From contig OX459101.1 of assembly GCA_949775045.1 (NCBI GenBank), positions 8,223,601-8,287,600 on the forward strand: DNA of 64,000 nt, written 5' to 3'. The stretch is from Metridium senile. Taxonomy: Eukaryota; Cnidaria; Anthozoa; Actiniaria; Metridiidae. The notes under the pieces were generated by a model that worked only from the letters and a program-made list of their open reading frames with translations, made no database searches and was not told the DNA's origin. Below, one piece after another: positions 1 to 16,926 of this stretch. Position numbers and translations under genes: made by a program. How positions within the stretch are numbered: position 1 is the stretch's first letter; the number at the start of each line of letters is the position of its first letter.

Positions 1-1135
1 ACATAATCCCATCAGTTTTGCTCAAGTTTTCAATCCCATTCCCATTTTCTATTGTTCTTTTATTTGTAAATTCCAGTCCCAGTGCATCCAATCCCATTTT
101 CCCAGTCAAAAATAAGGCCAATCCCAGCTCCCATTTTACCCCTTCAGGGCCATCTGTACAAAATGCAAACATGCATGATGTGTGCTCTCATAATGCACGT
201 GTCTCACCGGTACCAATCAGAATGCTCCTATAGCAGGAGTGTTCACAATCAACTCGCCTACAGACAATCTCGCCACCACAAACCCGCCACCAAAAATATT
301 TGCTTACCAACAAAATATTTCTTCAAATGTTAACTTAAAGTTTTAAAATAATAAATAGGTATTGTTTTTCCAATACTTTATAGAAAATCTCGGCAAAGTG
401 ACTTGTACTTGTACAGTACTTGACAATGATCACTAGAGTGATTTTCATATGACCGTGATGAGAAAATAGACCATTTAGTTTGTAGTAGTTGATAAAGAAC
501 AAAAGAAAACAATGGATTTAGTGTTTACTACTTAACTATTAGTTTGTCTATTCTTTCACGGTCATAAGAAAATCACTCTATCAAATGTTTTTTTGCGTTT
601 ATTGATCAAATATTGTTACAATGATTCGCTCAAAATTGTATCTATATAATGTGATAAAAAAGATTCTTTAAATACATATTTTAGGAATGAATGTGCGATC
701 ATATGGAAACCAGGCTTTAGGAGTCATCATTTTGCCAGACCATCTATATTTAAAACAGATTCCAAGCCAATTAGCCAATCGAATTGCAATGTCTCTGCAT
801 ATATCATTCATATATGCATAAGATTTAAGTTACTTTTTCATAAAAAAAAACCAACGGACAGAAGCGAAATATGATTCTAACAATAGCTAGTCTGAGAGAA
901 CGTTAACTCGGGATAATGGGCTCCTGCTTATAGCTATTTTATTTTGTAAGGAGTCCTGAATAAAAATACTGTTTTACTATCCCATATAGGACACAACAGC
1001 ATGAACCCCTGACAGAGATGCTTGCGGAGAAGGCTAAGGTTACTGACACTTCGGTGGCTACTGAACCCTCCATCAAAGTAAAAATAGTTACCTTCAGTGT
1101 CCATTACAACTTTAAAGAGTATTCCTGTCGTGAAA
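1..1135. other. Intergenic, no gene seen
   Basis: No reading frame here looks like a protein. The stretch is AT-rich and holds one short inverted-repeat element (listed separately at 436-578). The two short open frames near 18-333 have no recognisable domain and low-complexity composition. Confidence 0.6.
436..578. mobile_element. Short inverted-repeat element (MITE), GAGTGATTTTC family
   Basis: The left end reads GAGTGATTTTCATATGACCG and the right end is its inverted complement (CGGTCAT...AAAATCACTC). TA lies on both sides (434-435 and 579-580), consistent with a TA target duplication. A second copy is at 27073-27194. There is no coding capacity, so it is a non-autonomous element. The TA duplication suggests a Tc1/mariner-like mover, which is inference. 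Confidence 0.7.
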
Positions 1136-1164
1136 TAAATATTTTAGTCACAAACTAGAATGAT

Positions 1165-1745
1165 GATGTAATGTAATGTAATATATATAATGTAATGTTA
1201 TATAATGTATTAAAAAATTCATGAATAATTAATGAGACATTTTCAAAAGAAACCATGACCATGACGAGTGTTGTAAATCTGATACAACACTAGTGTTGTA
1301 TATCCTGATTTGCATAAGTTTTAACTGGTAATTTTACGGCAAAATTTATTTTAATCTTGAAAATTTTGGTCAAATATGAAAGAGCTTACCTAGACATTTT
1401 TTAAGTAGTTTACAACATTCGCGTCCGTGTTGTATCGGCGATACAATCGCGCGCCTTCGGCTTGCGATTGTATCTGCCGATACAACACGGCCGCTCATGT
1501 TGTAAACACTACATGTAATGTAATAATGTAATGTAATGTAATTTAATGTAATGTAATAATGTAATGTAATAATGTAATGTAATTTAATGTAATGTAATAA
1601 TGTAATGTAATGTAATGTAATGTTATATAATGTAATGTAATGTAATGTAATAATGTAATGTAATAATGTAATGTAATAATGTAATGTAATAATGTAAGTA
1701 ATGTTTACAACATGAGCGGCCGTGTTGTATGGGCTGTTGTAAACG
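1165..1745. repeat. ATTAATGAG-type repeat plus TGTAA microsatellite
   Basis: About 1221-1507 is one copy of a dispersed repeat that begins near AATAATTAATGAG and ends GGCCGCTCATGTTGTAAAC. Its 3' part (about 1425-1490) folds on itself: a GCGATACAATCGC arm and its complement lie around a CTTCGG-containing loop. The copy is flanked by arrays of TGTAA/TAATG units (1165-1205, 1510-1705). A repeat end recurs at about 1706-1732. Related copies lie near 29445, 50460-50960, 54070-54297 and 56465. Confidence 0.7.
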
Positions 1746-1977
1746 GCTTGTTAAATTAATGACTAATTAATGAACTCAAGGGAATAGTCAACTCAGATAA
1801 TTACAATCAATCGGGAATCTTTTATTAATGAGAGTTTATTCCTCTGAGAATTTATTATGGTAATTAAAATTCATTCTGACTTGAGCAACGAACATGGAAA
1901 CAACTAGAACCCGATTTTGCGAGCCCAAAACTGCCGAGGGGGAGCGAATTCTAATAGAAAGTACAGTTCCTAAAAAC

Positions 1978-3799
1978 ACTGAAATAACACCAAGTGGGCT
2001 GTGAAGCTATTCCATGAGTGGCAATTCAAGCGTCAAGATAAATTACCAAAACAACTGCATTCAAGCTCTATACGCTTAGAGTTTGAGAAAGTGCAACCGT
2101 TGAGCACTCCTTTGGAAGACATGAATGCCGAAACATTGAACTGGTGGCTGAGTCGGTTCATAGAAGAAGTTTCTAATCGTCGCGGTGAAAGATATCCTCC
2201 CAAAACGTTATATATATTAGCTTGAGGCATTAAAAGGTAATCTCAGTGATAAAAGTGGACACGACCCATTCGCAAGAGGTGATGAAAGGTTCATTAAATT
2301 ATTTAAACATTATAATGTTAACTTTTTCAATGCCGGAATATACTTATATTTGTGCCGTTGGTATTTGCATAGGTTTCTGCTGTTTCGTAAGATAATAGAT
2401 GGAGAGATGAGAGATGCAACCAAGTGTGGAGTTGATATTAAGACGAAACAAGAAGCGAGAGAGGAAATTACCATTGAAGAGGAAAAAATCTTTTGGGAAA
2501 AAGAACTGCTAGGACAGACATCAGCTGAGTGTCTTTTAAATACAATTTATTTTTATTGTGGAAAGTTATTCGGTTTGAGAGCAAATGAGCAAAGGCTCCT
2601 TAGATTGTCAAATATTATTCTGCAAGAAAATTTTATTGTTTTCGATGAAAGCATTTCAAAAACTTTTCATGGGGGTCTAAAGATTTGAAGTGCAATTCGA
2701 TCTAGATTGATTAAGCACATGTGCCATGATTTCGGTCAAATTCATTACCTACTTTATATTACATTTTATGCAGCATTATTGTGAAGCTATACAGTTAACC
2801 GATATATCATTTTAAAGCTTATGGATCTAGGATTTCATTTTTTTTTTAATTATTGCGTTTGACGTTGTCATGACAACAGCAGGCCGCTGCAAAAAGGACC
2901 TGAAATTCCTTTATTAAAGCTGATATCTCCAAATCCTTTAGGTGAAAGTTTTTTTAAACTTATACATGTCTAGTTCCCTACCTGGTCTTGCAACTGAGGA
3001 AAAATCAAAAAAATCTGTAATGCGAAACCTTTAAAATATTAAAAAAATGATTTTTTTCTAGATATAAATGGTTTTTCATTACAGATTTTTCTTAAAATGG
3101 ATCTACTAACTCTAAACCTTAATTGGAAAAAATTGCCAAAAAATAAAAAAAATCTACCATTTCAATGTTTGTTATTAATAAAAATACATTTTGTACGCGT
3201 CAGAGGGGTCTTGTAAAATTGGCGATATTGCATGCGCGCTCAAAAAAACCATTTCGAGCCTCCTTAAGCTATAATACATAGATAAAATCAAAGATTTTGC
3301 CGAGAATATTGATGCCTTCTATTTTCGTCCTTCTCGGGATGGATCATTTCGCTATGAAAAGAGTCCAGTAGGGATAAATACACTAACCAAAATACTCCCT
3401 GATAAATTGTGTGCAAAGGCAGGTATTAAGAGAAAGACATTGCATTGTTTAAGGATAACCTGTGCCTCTAGGCTATTCCAATACGGAGTTGACGAGAAAC
3501 AAACTCGAGAACGTACAGGACACAGGTCCGATTCATTATATCGTTATCAAAAGCCAAGTTTTGATCAAATGAAACACGTTAGTAATGTTTTGGCCCCACC
3601 TGTTGCTACTACGTCAAGCACTACGAAAGAAAGTAAGAATGAAGATTGCCTATCAATTGTAGATAGTTTGTTTGATGATGGCATATCAGACGAAATTTTG
3701 TCTACTCTAGATATTCCTGAGTGCAGTACTAGTCAGAATAGTAGCAATATTGTAATGCCAGTGTTCAATAGCTGCACTGTAAACTTTTGGATGAAGTAG
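1978..3799 (+). pseudogene. Broken DUF3504/Crypton-type tyrosine recombinase
   Basis: Three blocks in order resemble the DUF3504 (KIAA1958/Crypton-derived) tyrosine recombinase family. Block 1 (1978-2225) carries a core-binding-like stretch, KWAVKLFHEW then LNWWLSRFIEEV. Block 2 (2230-2740) reads through DGEMRDATKCGVDIKTKQ and LLNTIYFYCGKLFGLRAN. Block 3 (3280-3799) holds the catalytic C-terminal part, LHCLRITCASRLFQYGVDEK then RERTGHRS, the R..H-type signature. The blocks are separated by stop codons, at least one frame change near 2225, and a non-coding stretch of about 550 bp (2720-3270). It is most likely a dead DNA-transposon or domesticated-gene copy. An intron-containing live gene is less likely, because clean splice sites were not found at the breaks. 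Confidence 0.8.
2720..3275. other. Non-coding interruption inside the recombinase relic
   Basis: AT-rich sequence with homopolymer A/T runs separates the middle and catalytic blocks of the DUF3504 relic. It could be an old insertion or a decayed intron. No terminal repeat or coding frame was recognised. Confidence 0.4.
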
Positions 3800-5494
3800 A
3801 AGTAAGCTATACAATAATGCGTTGTTTACGTTACATGTTGTGGTTGTATTTAGTTTAAGTGGTTGTATTTTTATGATACATCCACTAGTGGTTGTATTTT
3901 TATGATACATCCACTAGTGAATGTATGTTCATTAGTATAACAATGGTGTAATTCATTCATCAACCCCAGCTATTCCCTGCCGTCTTTTCAAACCCTCCCC
4001 GTGCTTTTAGCTACTCGATCTTTATTGGGATTTACAATAGTATGCATGTGATCTGAATGCTGAGCAAGGTTTGGCTGTGGTACCCTCATTAATTATTCAT
4101 GAATTTTACAATGTAATTTAATAATGTAATGTAATAATGTAATGTAATGTAATAATTAATTAATGTAATGTAATGTAATGTAATGTGAATGTGAACATCA
4201 GTGAGTTTTTTCGGTCGTGAAATAAATATTTTAGTCACAATCTAGAATGATGATGTAATATAATGTCATGTAATGTAATGTAATGTGAATGTGAACGTCA
4301 CCAAGTTTTTCTGTTGTGAAATATATATTTTAGTCACAATCTAGAATAATGATGTGATGAATCTATGGTAATAATAGAAATAGTGAGAGCATAAAACAAA
4401 TCTTAGAATATAATAATAATAATAAGTATTGCTGCAAATCTTAACTTCAATTAAAAATTTAAAAAATTCATAGAACAAAATGTGTCAAATCAGTTTTGGT
4501 GGGTATTAATCTACGATTAATGTGAGTCTAGACCCAGGAACAGAGGAGCTCAGGCGTGGGATCAGGTAGTCAGTCACGTGCACCATATTGAGATATTATA
4601 CTGATCACACGATAGAGATGTACTAATATAGCCTATCAGGAGTGTGAACAGGAATGTACATGTCCAATGAAGTATATTAGCCAATCAGCAATGTACACAT
4701 ATAGTACGTATTACATATCTACCGCATGCTAACTATAGGAGGGCGTCTTTTGCAATCGGTACCGTTGCAGTATACATATATACTTAGTATTCGCCTTTTT
4801 GCCCACCCACCCTCTCCTGTAGGTAGTCTTGAGTCATATGTGGTTTTCTAAAGTTTTATACTTTTATTCATACAATAATTATAGGAATTACCCCACGTAG
4901 GGCACATGTCAGTAGGACATGTTATGATTTATATATGAATTGTTATAATAAATAGATATATTATAGATGTAATAGTTATGTTTTGTATGTGACAATAAAG
5001 ACTACTTAATCCCAAGCTGTGAGTGATGTCTTGTGTGTCTAGCTCAAATCTAAATGTAATCAAAATGTCAAAGTAATCATATTAATAGTCAATTCCATCA
5101 AACAAAATGCCAAATCCGGTAATCAAAATGCCAAAGTAATCAAATGAAAACTCAATGCCATTAAACAAATCGAATTGTATGCGGACTCTTCGGAAGCAGG
5201 AACCCATTGGACGAAAAACCATTGGAAAAACCCATTCTCACTACTAGTTTTAAGTGATTCCAACTACTCAAACCAAGATTGAAGTGAATTTTGACTCAGA
5301 ACTAAGATTTAAGTAATTTGAACTTGGTTCAAGCATAGTTAATGTCCAGGGGTTGGGGGTGGGAGGGGGGGGGGGGGGGGGTACTCCCTTTGTCCAAGTG
5401 GTAGGGGTGATTGCGGAGGTGGAGGTTTTGAAAACCACCCCTTAAACAATTGTTAATTATTAGTTTTTGCAATATATGTGTAAACCTAAGCATT
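3800..5494. other. Intergenic: microsatellite and unique AT-rich DNA
   Basis: A TGTAA/TAATG microsatellite lies at about 4108-4290. A GTGAATGTGAAC...TCGTGAAATAAATATTTTAG motif is repeated near 4188-4245 and 4283-4345 and also resembles 1097-1160. A G-tract of about 18 bases ends just before 5382. The pair TGGTTGTATTTTTATGATAC at 3861 and 3890 is a short tandem duplication. No gene was recognised. Confidence 0.5.
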
Positions 5495-6106
5495 CTAGCT
5501 TGCTTCCAACATACCTGGGAATTCATTCAGCAGCGCTGTTCTGTCTTCAGAAATAGGTGTTCTAAGCCTCTTCTCAATCGACTTTCGCCATTCGTCTACG
5601 TATTCAGATGCTGGAGAGTAATGTTCCACAATTCTCAGCAAAGCCCCTTGAATTGGCGGCCAAAGATGATTTAATTCATGTTCAGTAATGTCCATTTCAT
5701 AAGTATGAGCAAATGTAGTATTGCGGTAGTACATGATTCTTGCTAAATCTGCTTCTAAAGAAAGGTCGTTATCAATTGGTAATGCATTCCATCCTGTAGC
5801 AGGCTCAGTGAGGTTGCAAATGTTTCTGAGCAGCTTCAATAGCAAGGTCAAGTCGAAATTGTTCGACTCGCCGTATGTAGTGTCGGAAGGGAAAAGTTTT
5901 TCCCACTCCGTTTGATTTATAACCCTTTTTCTTTTCAAATCCTCCAGAACAGCTTTGTGACTTTGAAGAATCCATGGAAGTGTCTTAGGAAAGTTAATGT
6001 AGTCGAACAATCCTCGAACGATTTTTGTTCCTGCTTGAATTAAAACTCGAGAAAGTCGAAGAAAATTGTCACTTTCCGGTGTTGGTTCTAGGGCTGCTTC
6101 GGCCAT
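5495..6106 (-). CDS. DZIP3-type HEPN domain protein
   Basis: The open frame encodes about 203 residues and starts MAEAALEP. It resembles the HEPN domain of human DZIP3, a family much expanded in cnidarians, molluscs and lancelets, often fused to NACHT, TPR or death-type domains. Hallmarks visible are FDLTLLLKLLRNICNL (about 84-99), TGWNALP (104-110), and the HEPN catalytic-type motif R128-N129-x4-H134 (YYRNTTFAH). HEPN domains are commonly RNA-binding or RNase-like; activity here is inferred from the intact R/H pair only. A consensus donor (CCAG|GTATGT, exon end at 5515) lies just before the stop, so the true protein may continue into an exon not located, rather than ending at 5495. The start is 261 bp from the divergent TMEM60 start, so the two may share a promoter. 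Confidence 0.8.
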   Translation of the reverse strand: MAEAALEPTPESDNFLRLSRVLIQAGTKIVRGLFDYINFPKTLPWILQSHKAVLEDLKRKRVINQTEWEKLFPSDTTYGESNNFDLTLLLKLLRNICNLTEPATGWNALPIDNDLSLEADLARIMYYRNTTFAHTYEMDITEHELNHLWPPIQGALLRIVEHYSPASEYVDEWRKSIEKRLRTPISEDRTALLNEFPGMLEAS

Positions 6107-6367
6107 GATTGCTGCAATTCCCTCAATATCCTTTTTAGACTACATCTAGATCGTTTTTTTTCTTGAACACTACCGAGTTTCAATCCAGTCAATTATGAAA
6201 CGAAAGTATTCTCGCAGGCCAGGCCGTCGGGAACGCAGGCCAGGTCGGCCAGGTCGGTGGAAACAGACTCACTGCTCACTGCTATAGGACTGTAAACGAG
6301 TCGTATTGCGTGACGAACCAAAGGAGCGGCTGCATAGGAGGCTACCCGCGTCTTCGATGAAAACAAA
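6107..6367. promoter_or_regulatory. Probable shared promoter region of HEPN gene and TMEM60
   Basis: Only 261 bp separate the divergent start codons. The region is locally richer in G+C than its surroundings, with repeated AGGCCAGG/GGTCGG motifs at about 6215-6260 and CpG steps near 6295-6355. No TATA box was identified. The promoter role is inferred from position. Confidence 0.4.
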
Positions 6368-6772
6368 ATGGCGACGGTTCATCGTGTGCTGTCACTCTGG
6401 TGTGTTTTTCTTCTCTTTTTGATTTTCCTAGTAATCCGCTTAGACCGCGAGACAACTTGGTTTTGGTTCATCGTATTCATACCTTTTTTCGTGTTTGACT
6501 TTGTGCTGCTTTGCTACATCGTGGTACGATGTATTCAGCATTTGAGAAACGGTCAGCCGTACGGACAACAAAGTGACTTCAGTTTGAAAAGAAAATTGTG
6601 GTTTTTCTTCCTGGTTGCTTGTAAATTAACGTTTCTATTTGTTCTCGGTGCAAAGCTTGAAGGCTTGATCACTGCGTCGTATTACTATGTGTTTATTCCT
6701 CTCTGGGTATTTTTGATTGGAATTGCTTGTGATGTGACTTCCTGGGTTTGGATAAGCTCTCGAACAAGATAG
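6368..6772 (+). CDS. TMEM60: TMEM60-like four-pass membrane protein
   Basis: A single exon of 134 residues, essentially the length of human TMEM60 (133). The layout agrees with that family: a first hydrophobic segment with RVLSLWCVFLLFLIFLVIRL, a WFWFIVFIPFFVFD segment, a basic loop ending SLKRKLWFF, then LTFLFVLGAKLEGL and YYVFIPLWVFL. Four membrane segments are expected at about 7-25, 31-53, 75-98 and 102-127. The function of the family is unknown. The ATG is in a good context (CAAAATGG) with no earlier in-frame ATG close by. The coding sequence is intronless, as I recall for vertebrate TMEM60. Confidence 0.88.
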   Translation: MATVHRVLSLWCVFLLFLIFLVIRLDRETTWFWFIVFIPFFVFDFVLLCYIVVRCIQHLRNGQPYGQQSDFSLKRKLWFFFLVACKLTFLFVLGAKLEGLITASYYYVFIPLWVFLIGIACDVTSWVWISSRTR

Positions 6773-8868
6773 TTGGGATTGTATTGGAAGGAACACAAAT
6801 TTGCGAACAAATCCTGGCCATTCGTGAGGACGACAGTTCATGTGGTCTACTAAGAAGAGACTCATGTGATGGAAGTACGAAGTTATCAACATTTTCTAAA
6901 TACAGAAAAAAAAGAAAATAACGAAAAATCTGCAGTCACAACAATATAAGTAAAGGGAAGTAATTACGTAATTAGTGGCAACTAATACACTGTTCATGTA
7001 ACACAGAATGACTTCCAACGTACTGTCAATGTTGTTAACATTGTCCACTAAAAAAGAAATTAATATCAACAAAAGAAATGATGTGTGACACCACATAAGT
7101 TCACTCTAAATGCTCGATAATAGCATTAATGGTAGGCTTGTCCCCAGCCATGGTATATCGCAGAGTATTGCGGGTGCCTAAAGCCACCACAGCTGGGAAC
7201 TGGGCCTACATTAATGGGTGAGCGTAGTGTTTACAAGTGTTTGGTATTGTGATGCTAAGTTGCCAACCATTTTCAAAATAGGTTCTTAATTTTCTTTGTT
7301 CTAATAACAATGGCTGGTTTGCAAAACCATAACAAAATACGTCACTGTATGTCCACCTATTTGTGAACATAGAATTAATAATTCTTATTCCATATTCACT
7401 GTTTCTCATTATACAGTTAAAAATTGAAATTTCAACTGCTGAAAACAAATAAACAAAGAATCACATGTCACTTGTAGTGTTGATCTCTACTTAACATGAT
7501 AGGTAATATAATGAAATTTGTAGCACCGTAAAAAATGTTGAACTAACTTTACCGACGTTTTGAGCTTTAGCCCTTTGTCGAACATGGACAATGTTAATGA
7601 CATAGCTGTATGTTGTGCAGAAAATTCTGCCAACACAACATTGCTTAAAAGCCAAGTATGTTGCTTTGTATTGCTCATAAAAATGATGGTGAGAATAATA
7701 TGTAATCCAAGCTCAAGAAAATACTTCAGATGTTGTTTCAGGTTCTTAAAACTAACAGCACGTTGCCAGTGGCAGTTCCAGGGAGGGGTCCAATGGTTCC
7801 ATGGAACCCTCCTATGTAACAACAAATACACTGTCTGGAATCTCTGCTCTTGAGCTACCTGTGGCTGCTCTCGCTCCAGTCCAAAACGTTACATTTATGT
7901 TCAAATTTATGTGTGCTTATTGTTGATAGTCAATAAAGTCCTAGTTACAAGAAAACACTTCTAAATATAGGGGTGGCGCAGCATTTTTTTAAGTGTGTGG
8001 GGGGCTGACATTTGTTGGTCTAATATTTGTCCAGAAACAATTTTGCCTAAAACCTCGCAACTTTTCGAAAAAGCCCCTGTCTGCGCCGCCCGTCAATATT
8101 CAGCTGTTTTTAGCATCGGTTTGACCTCTTGTTTACTTGGTTTAACAATCTCAATGGTCGATATTGTTCTCAGTAAATATGTAATGCTGTCCTAGTCAAC
8201 ACTGTCTATAGGGTTCTAGTGCCCTTGGACAGTGACATTACATCAAAATAACCATTAGTTTATGTTATGCTATGACAGCAACATTTGAGACAGAGAAAGG
8301 ACATCAACATTCTGACACTACCCAAAGGCAACAAGTCTTTTAAGTTAGTTACACCAGACTCCAGGGTCGGAGTTAGGGGAGGGGGGGATTGGGGGATTAG
8401 GCTGTAGCTCCTGCTTTTGTACCACAAAATATAAAAATTAAATTAAGAATATTATACCACGGTACGAGAAAACAAGAAAAAAGTCTGAAGAAAAATGCTA
8501 AACTATAAAAACGCAGTGGGCATCCCATACATGTAAACTGAATACAAGGTCTTGTTTCTGTGAATTTTTTCTGGCCACCCCTTCAGCCTAAATTCCTAGA
8601 TCTGCTCCTGGACTCCCCTTGATAAGCTCCCTCTTACCCCCTCAGCAATGTTAACACGTCCAGTCTGAAATGCATGTACATTGTAAAAACATTGATTACA
8701 CAATAAATAACAAGAGATTTGTTTCTATTTTTGACTAATTTGCTTGTAAAAAATAATGCATCTTGAAAATTTACCTATGCATCTATCCATCCAGCCTAAG
8801 AGCTGCCTTGTGGGCTTCCTGTGTAGAATGATGGGCTACCTGTGTTCCTGTGTAAAGTTCACGTCAAG
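6773..8868. other. Intergenic between TMEM60 and CCDC43
   Basis: No coding frame was recognised. It holds a decayed Penelope-type end (about 7495-7610, listed separately). A weak foldback lies at about 8350-8615, whose ends GACTCCAGGGTCGGAGTTAGG-like and CCTAGATCTGCTCCTGGACT are roughly inverted complements. Confidence 0.5.
7495..7610 (-). mobile_element. Decayed Penelope-type repeat end
   Basis: The stretch matches the repeat at 27985-28090: TATAATGAAATTTGTA, CACCGTAAAAAATG and a GACGTTTTGAGCTTTAGCCC block. On the minus strand the block corresponds to the hammerhead-like core of the other copy, but here the core boxes are altered (TCGACAA and AAAA), so it should be inactive. The assignment to Penelope-like elements rests on remembered similarity to repeats in other marine invertebrates. 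Confidence 0.5.
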
Positions 8869-14630
<5,762 letters not shown>

Positions 14631-16926
14631 CCCAGATTCAAACTAAAATCCCTTCTCGAAATTAGAAAACTGGTTTACTTACTGAAATAGTGACTTGCTG
14701 TTAATCATGCAATGTTTGAGTTTACTCGACTGCACGAGAGCGGTCTCTAATTTTCACTTCAGATTCTGAGAAAATGAGATTGCTTGTAGTCTAGGATTTC
14801 ACAGTAAAATTAACAATGACTTGTTTGAAATAGACTTTGACATTTACAAATTATTTTTACTAATGTTCTCGAAATTATTTCACTCTAAATGGAGACAATG
14901 AAAATCAAAGGGAATGATAGTCTCCATCACAGCTGTTTTTTGTGTCTCGTTCTCCTATGGTTCATAGATTCCCTTATTATATAATTGTCAATGGAATACC
15001 TATATTTCTCTGTTTCAAAAATTTGATATGTTCACATATGAAAATAACATGTTATTTTCACATGTGAAGATAACAATCATCACTATGGTTACACAGCTTT
15101 ATGGAAACTTATTGTGTCAAAAAAAGTTTTATTTTATTTTCTTTGATGATTATATAATAAACAGGACATTACATGGTCGCTTGGAGATTGTATCTGTGCA
15201 CGCCCATGTAATATCCTCTATTTCTCAAATATGTTTATGGAACACAGTGGTCTAATGACCACGCATGCGCGAAACAACAAGTGAAATGATCCAGCACACA
15301 AATCTGACATTCGTTCAGACTCTATGAAAAACTATGGAGTAGATGACTTTTATTGCATTTTTCTCAAAATGTAAACAAGAATACAAAAGTTTAAATTAAT
15401 GTTAGCTTCACAATATAACAAAGGTTAAGTACACGAAAATTCAAGCTTATAAATTCAGGGAATTTTGTTATAAATCAACTTCAAAAATTTATGACAATGG
15501 TAAAAATAATGTAAATTTAGATGCTTATGCACCTATCAATGTCTTGCCCCAACAGGGGGAGTGCGGGCAAAGTCAGGCTATTAAACATAAACTTTGCACA
15601 ACTACCTCAGCTCTACCTTTGCTCTATGTTTTTTGACAATACAATACAATAATTTCTGCATCGACAACAGTAAATATATGAGTAAATATATGAATTTGAC
15701 ATCCCCAGGATACGAGCTATTGACAAAAAGATATGAAAAATGTCAATAGTTCCTGGGTATGCAAGCACTCCCCCTGTTAGAGCAAGACATTGCATCAGTC
15801 ATTTGACCATTTGTGTTTGTTTATGGCAATCTATGGACATTAGAGGAATGGTGCCTACTCTAACTGAAAGAGCTGTAAGGAGACTTAGGGAATGATTACA
15901 ATAGGAAATGATTGTTAATTCTCATTGTTGGTTGTATTGTGTGTGGAAATAGAATTGTTGTTATAAGTGTGGTGGGTTTAACATTTATTGTGATAAAAAT
16001 TATTGGAGCAATACCGTAGTACTTTTTACCTCCGTATGCAAATTGCCCATTTCAGACCAAGTGTCATTCCCTTGAGAATTTTTCTTTTATGACGTGTTAT
16101 AACATTTATATGTGAAAGAATCAACTCCCTAGGGTAGCATCACATGATCTGAAATGGGACAACAAACAAGGAAGGTAAAGAGGTCTATTGAACCATGAAA
16201 ATAGAATTAAGTAGTAGAGTACAAACATTATACCTGTGAAACAAGTAGTACCAATTAGTACTAAATAGTGCTAATTAAACAATAGAAAACAATAGAATTA
16301 GCATAAAATATCACTATTTTGTACTATTTATGTTTCACGCTTTTAATGTTTGTACTCTAGCTTATTATAGTAGCTATTTAGTGACCATACTATAGACCAG
16401 AACAATTCATGACACAGTAATACACAAGAGATAACTTTGATTACAATCTAGTATTCTTGAAAATACTTTTATTTTATTTTATTTTATTTTGTGGTTTAAG
16501 TGCACTTGCTCTGAATTTTAAAAAGCCGAACAAAAAGCAAATCCAACACTGAACAACAGCAAAAAAAATGAAACACATTTAACCCCAAAATAGCCTTAGA
16601 AAAATTTATAGCAAAAATCGCTGCTTCGTGACAGGAATTTTACATTTTTTCATTTATATCTCATTCTATAACTGATCGTTTATGTCAAATAAAACACCAA
16701 TGTAGCCACAATAATATTTAATAATAATAACAATTAAATAAACTAAATAGTTATTTTACATCCATGGCAAAGGAAAAATCTCTACGAACGAACTATAATA
16801 TTTCTATAATCTCGTTCTCAACAGGTTGTTGCAAACACTTCCTGTGTTAGTATTACAACTTCCGGCATAGGAACGAGGCTTCCATTGTGGAGACGCCGCG
16901 TTGGTTCATTTCAATACTATTCCAAG
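14631..16926. other. Intergenic between CCDC43 and SDF2
   Basis: No gene was recognised. It contains a foldback at about 15539-15793 with CTTGCCCCAACAGGGGGAGT and GCACTCCCCCTGTTAG arms, an inverted-repeat element at 16217-16357, a short TTTTA run near 16470, and the SDF2 upstream region. Confidence 0.55.
16217..16357. mobile_element. MITE, TA-GAGTACAAACA family
   Basis: The left end GAGTACAAACATT and right end AATGTTTGTACTC are inverted complements, flanked by TA (16215-16216 and 16358-16359). The interior has AGTACTAAATAGTGCTAATT-type text. Related copies are at 58911-59051 and, more diverged, 33155-33296. Confidence 0.7.
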
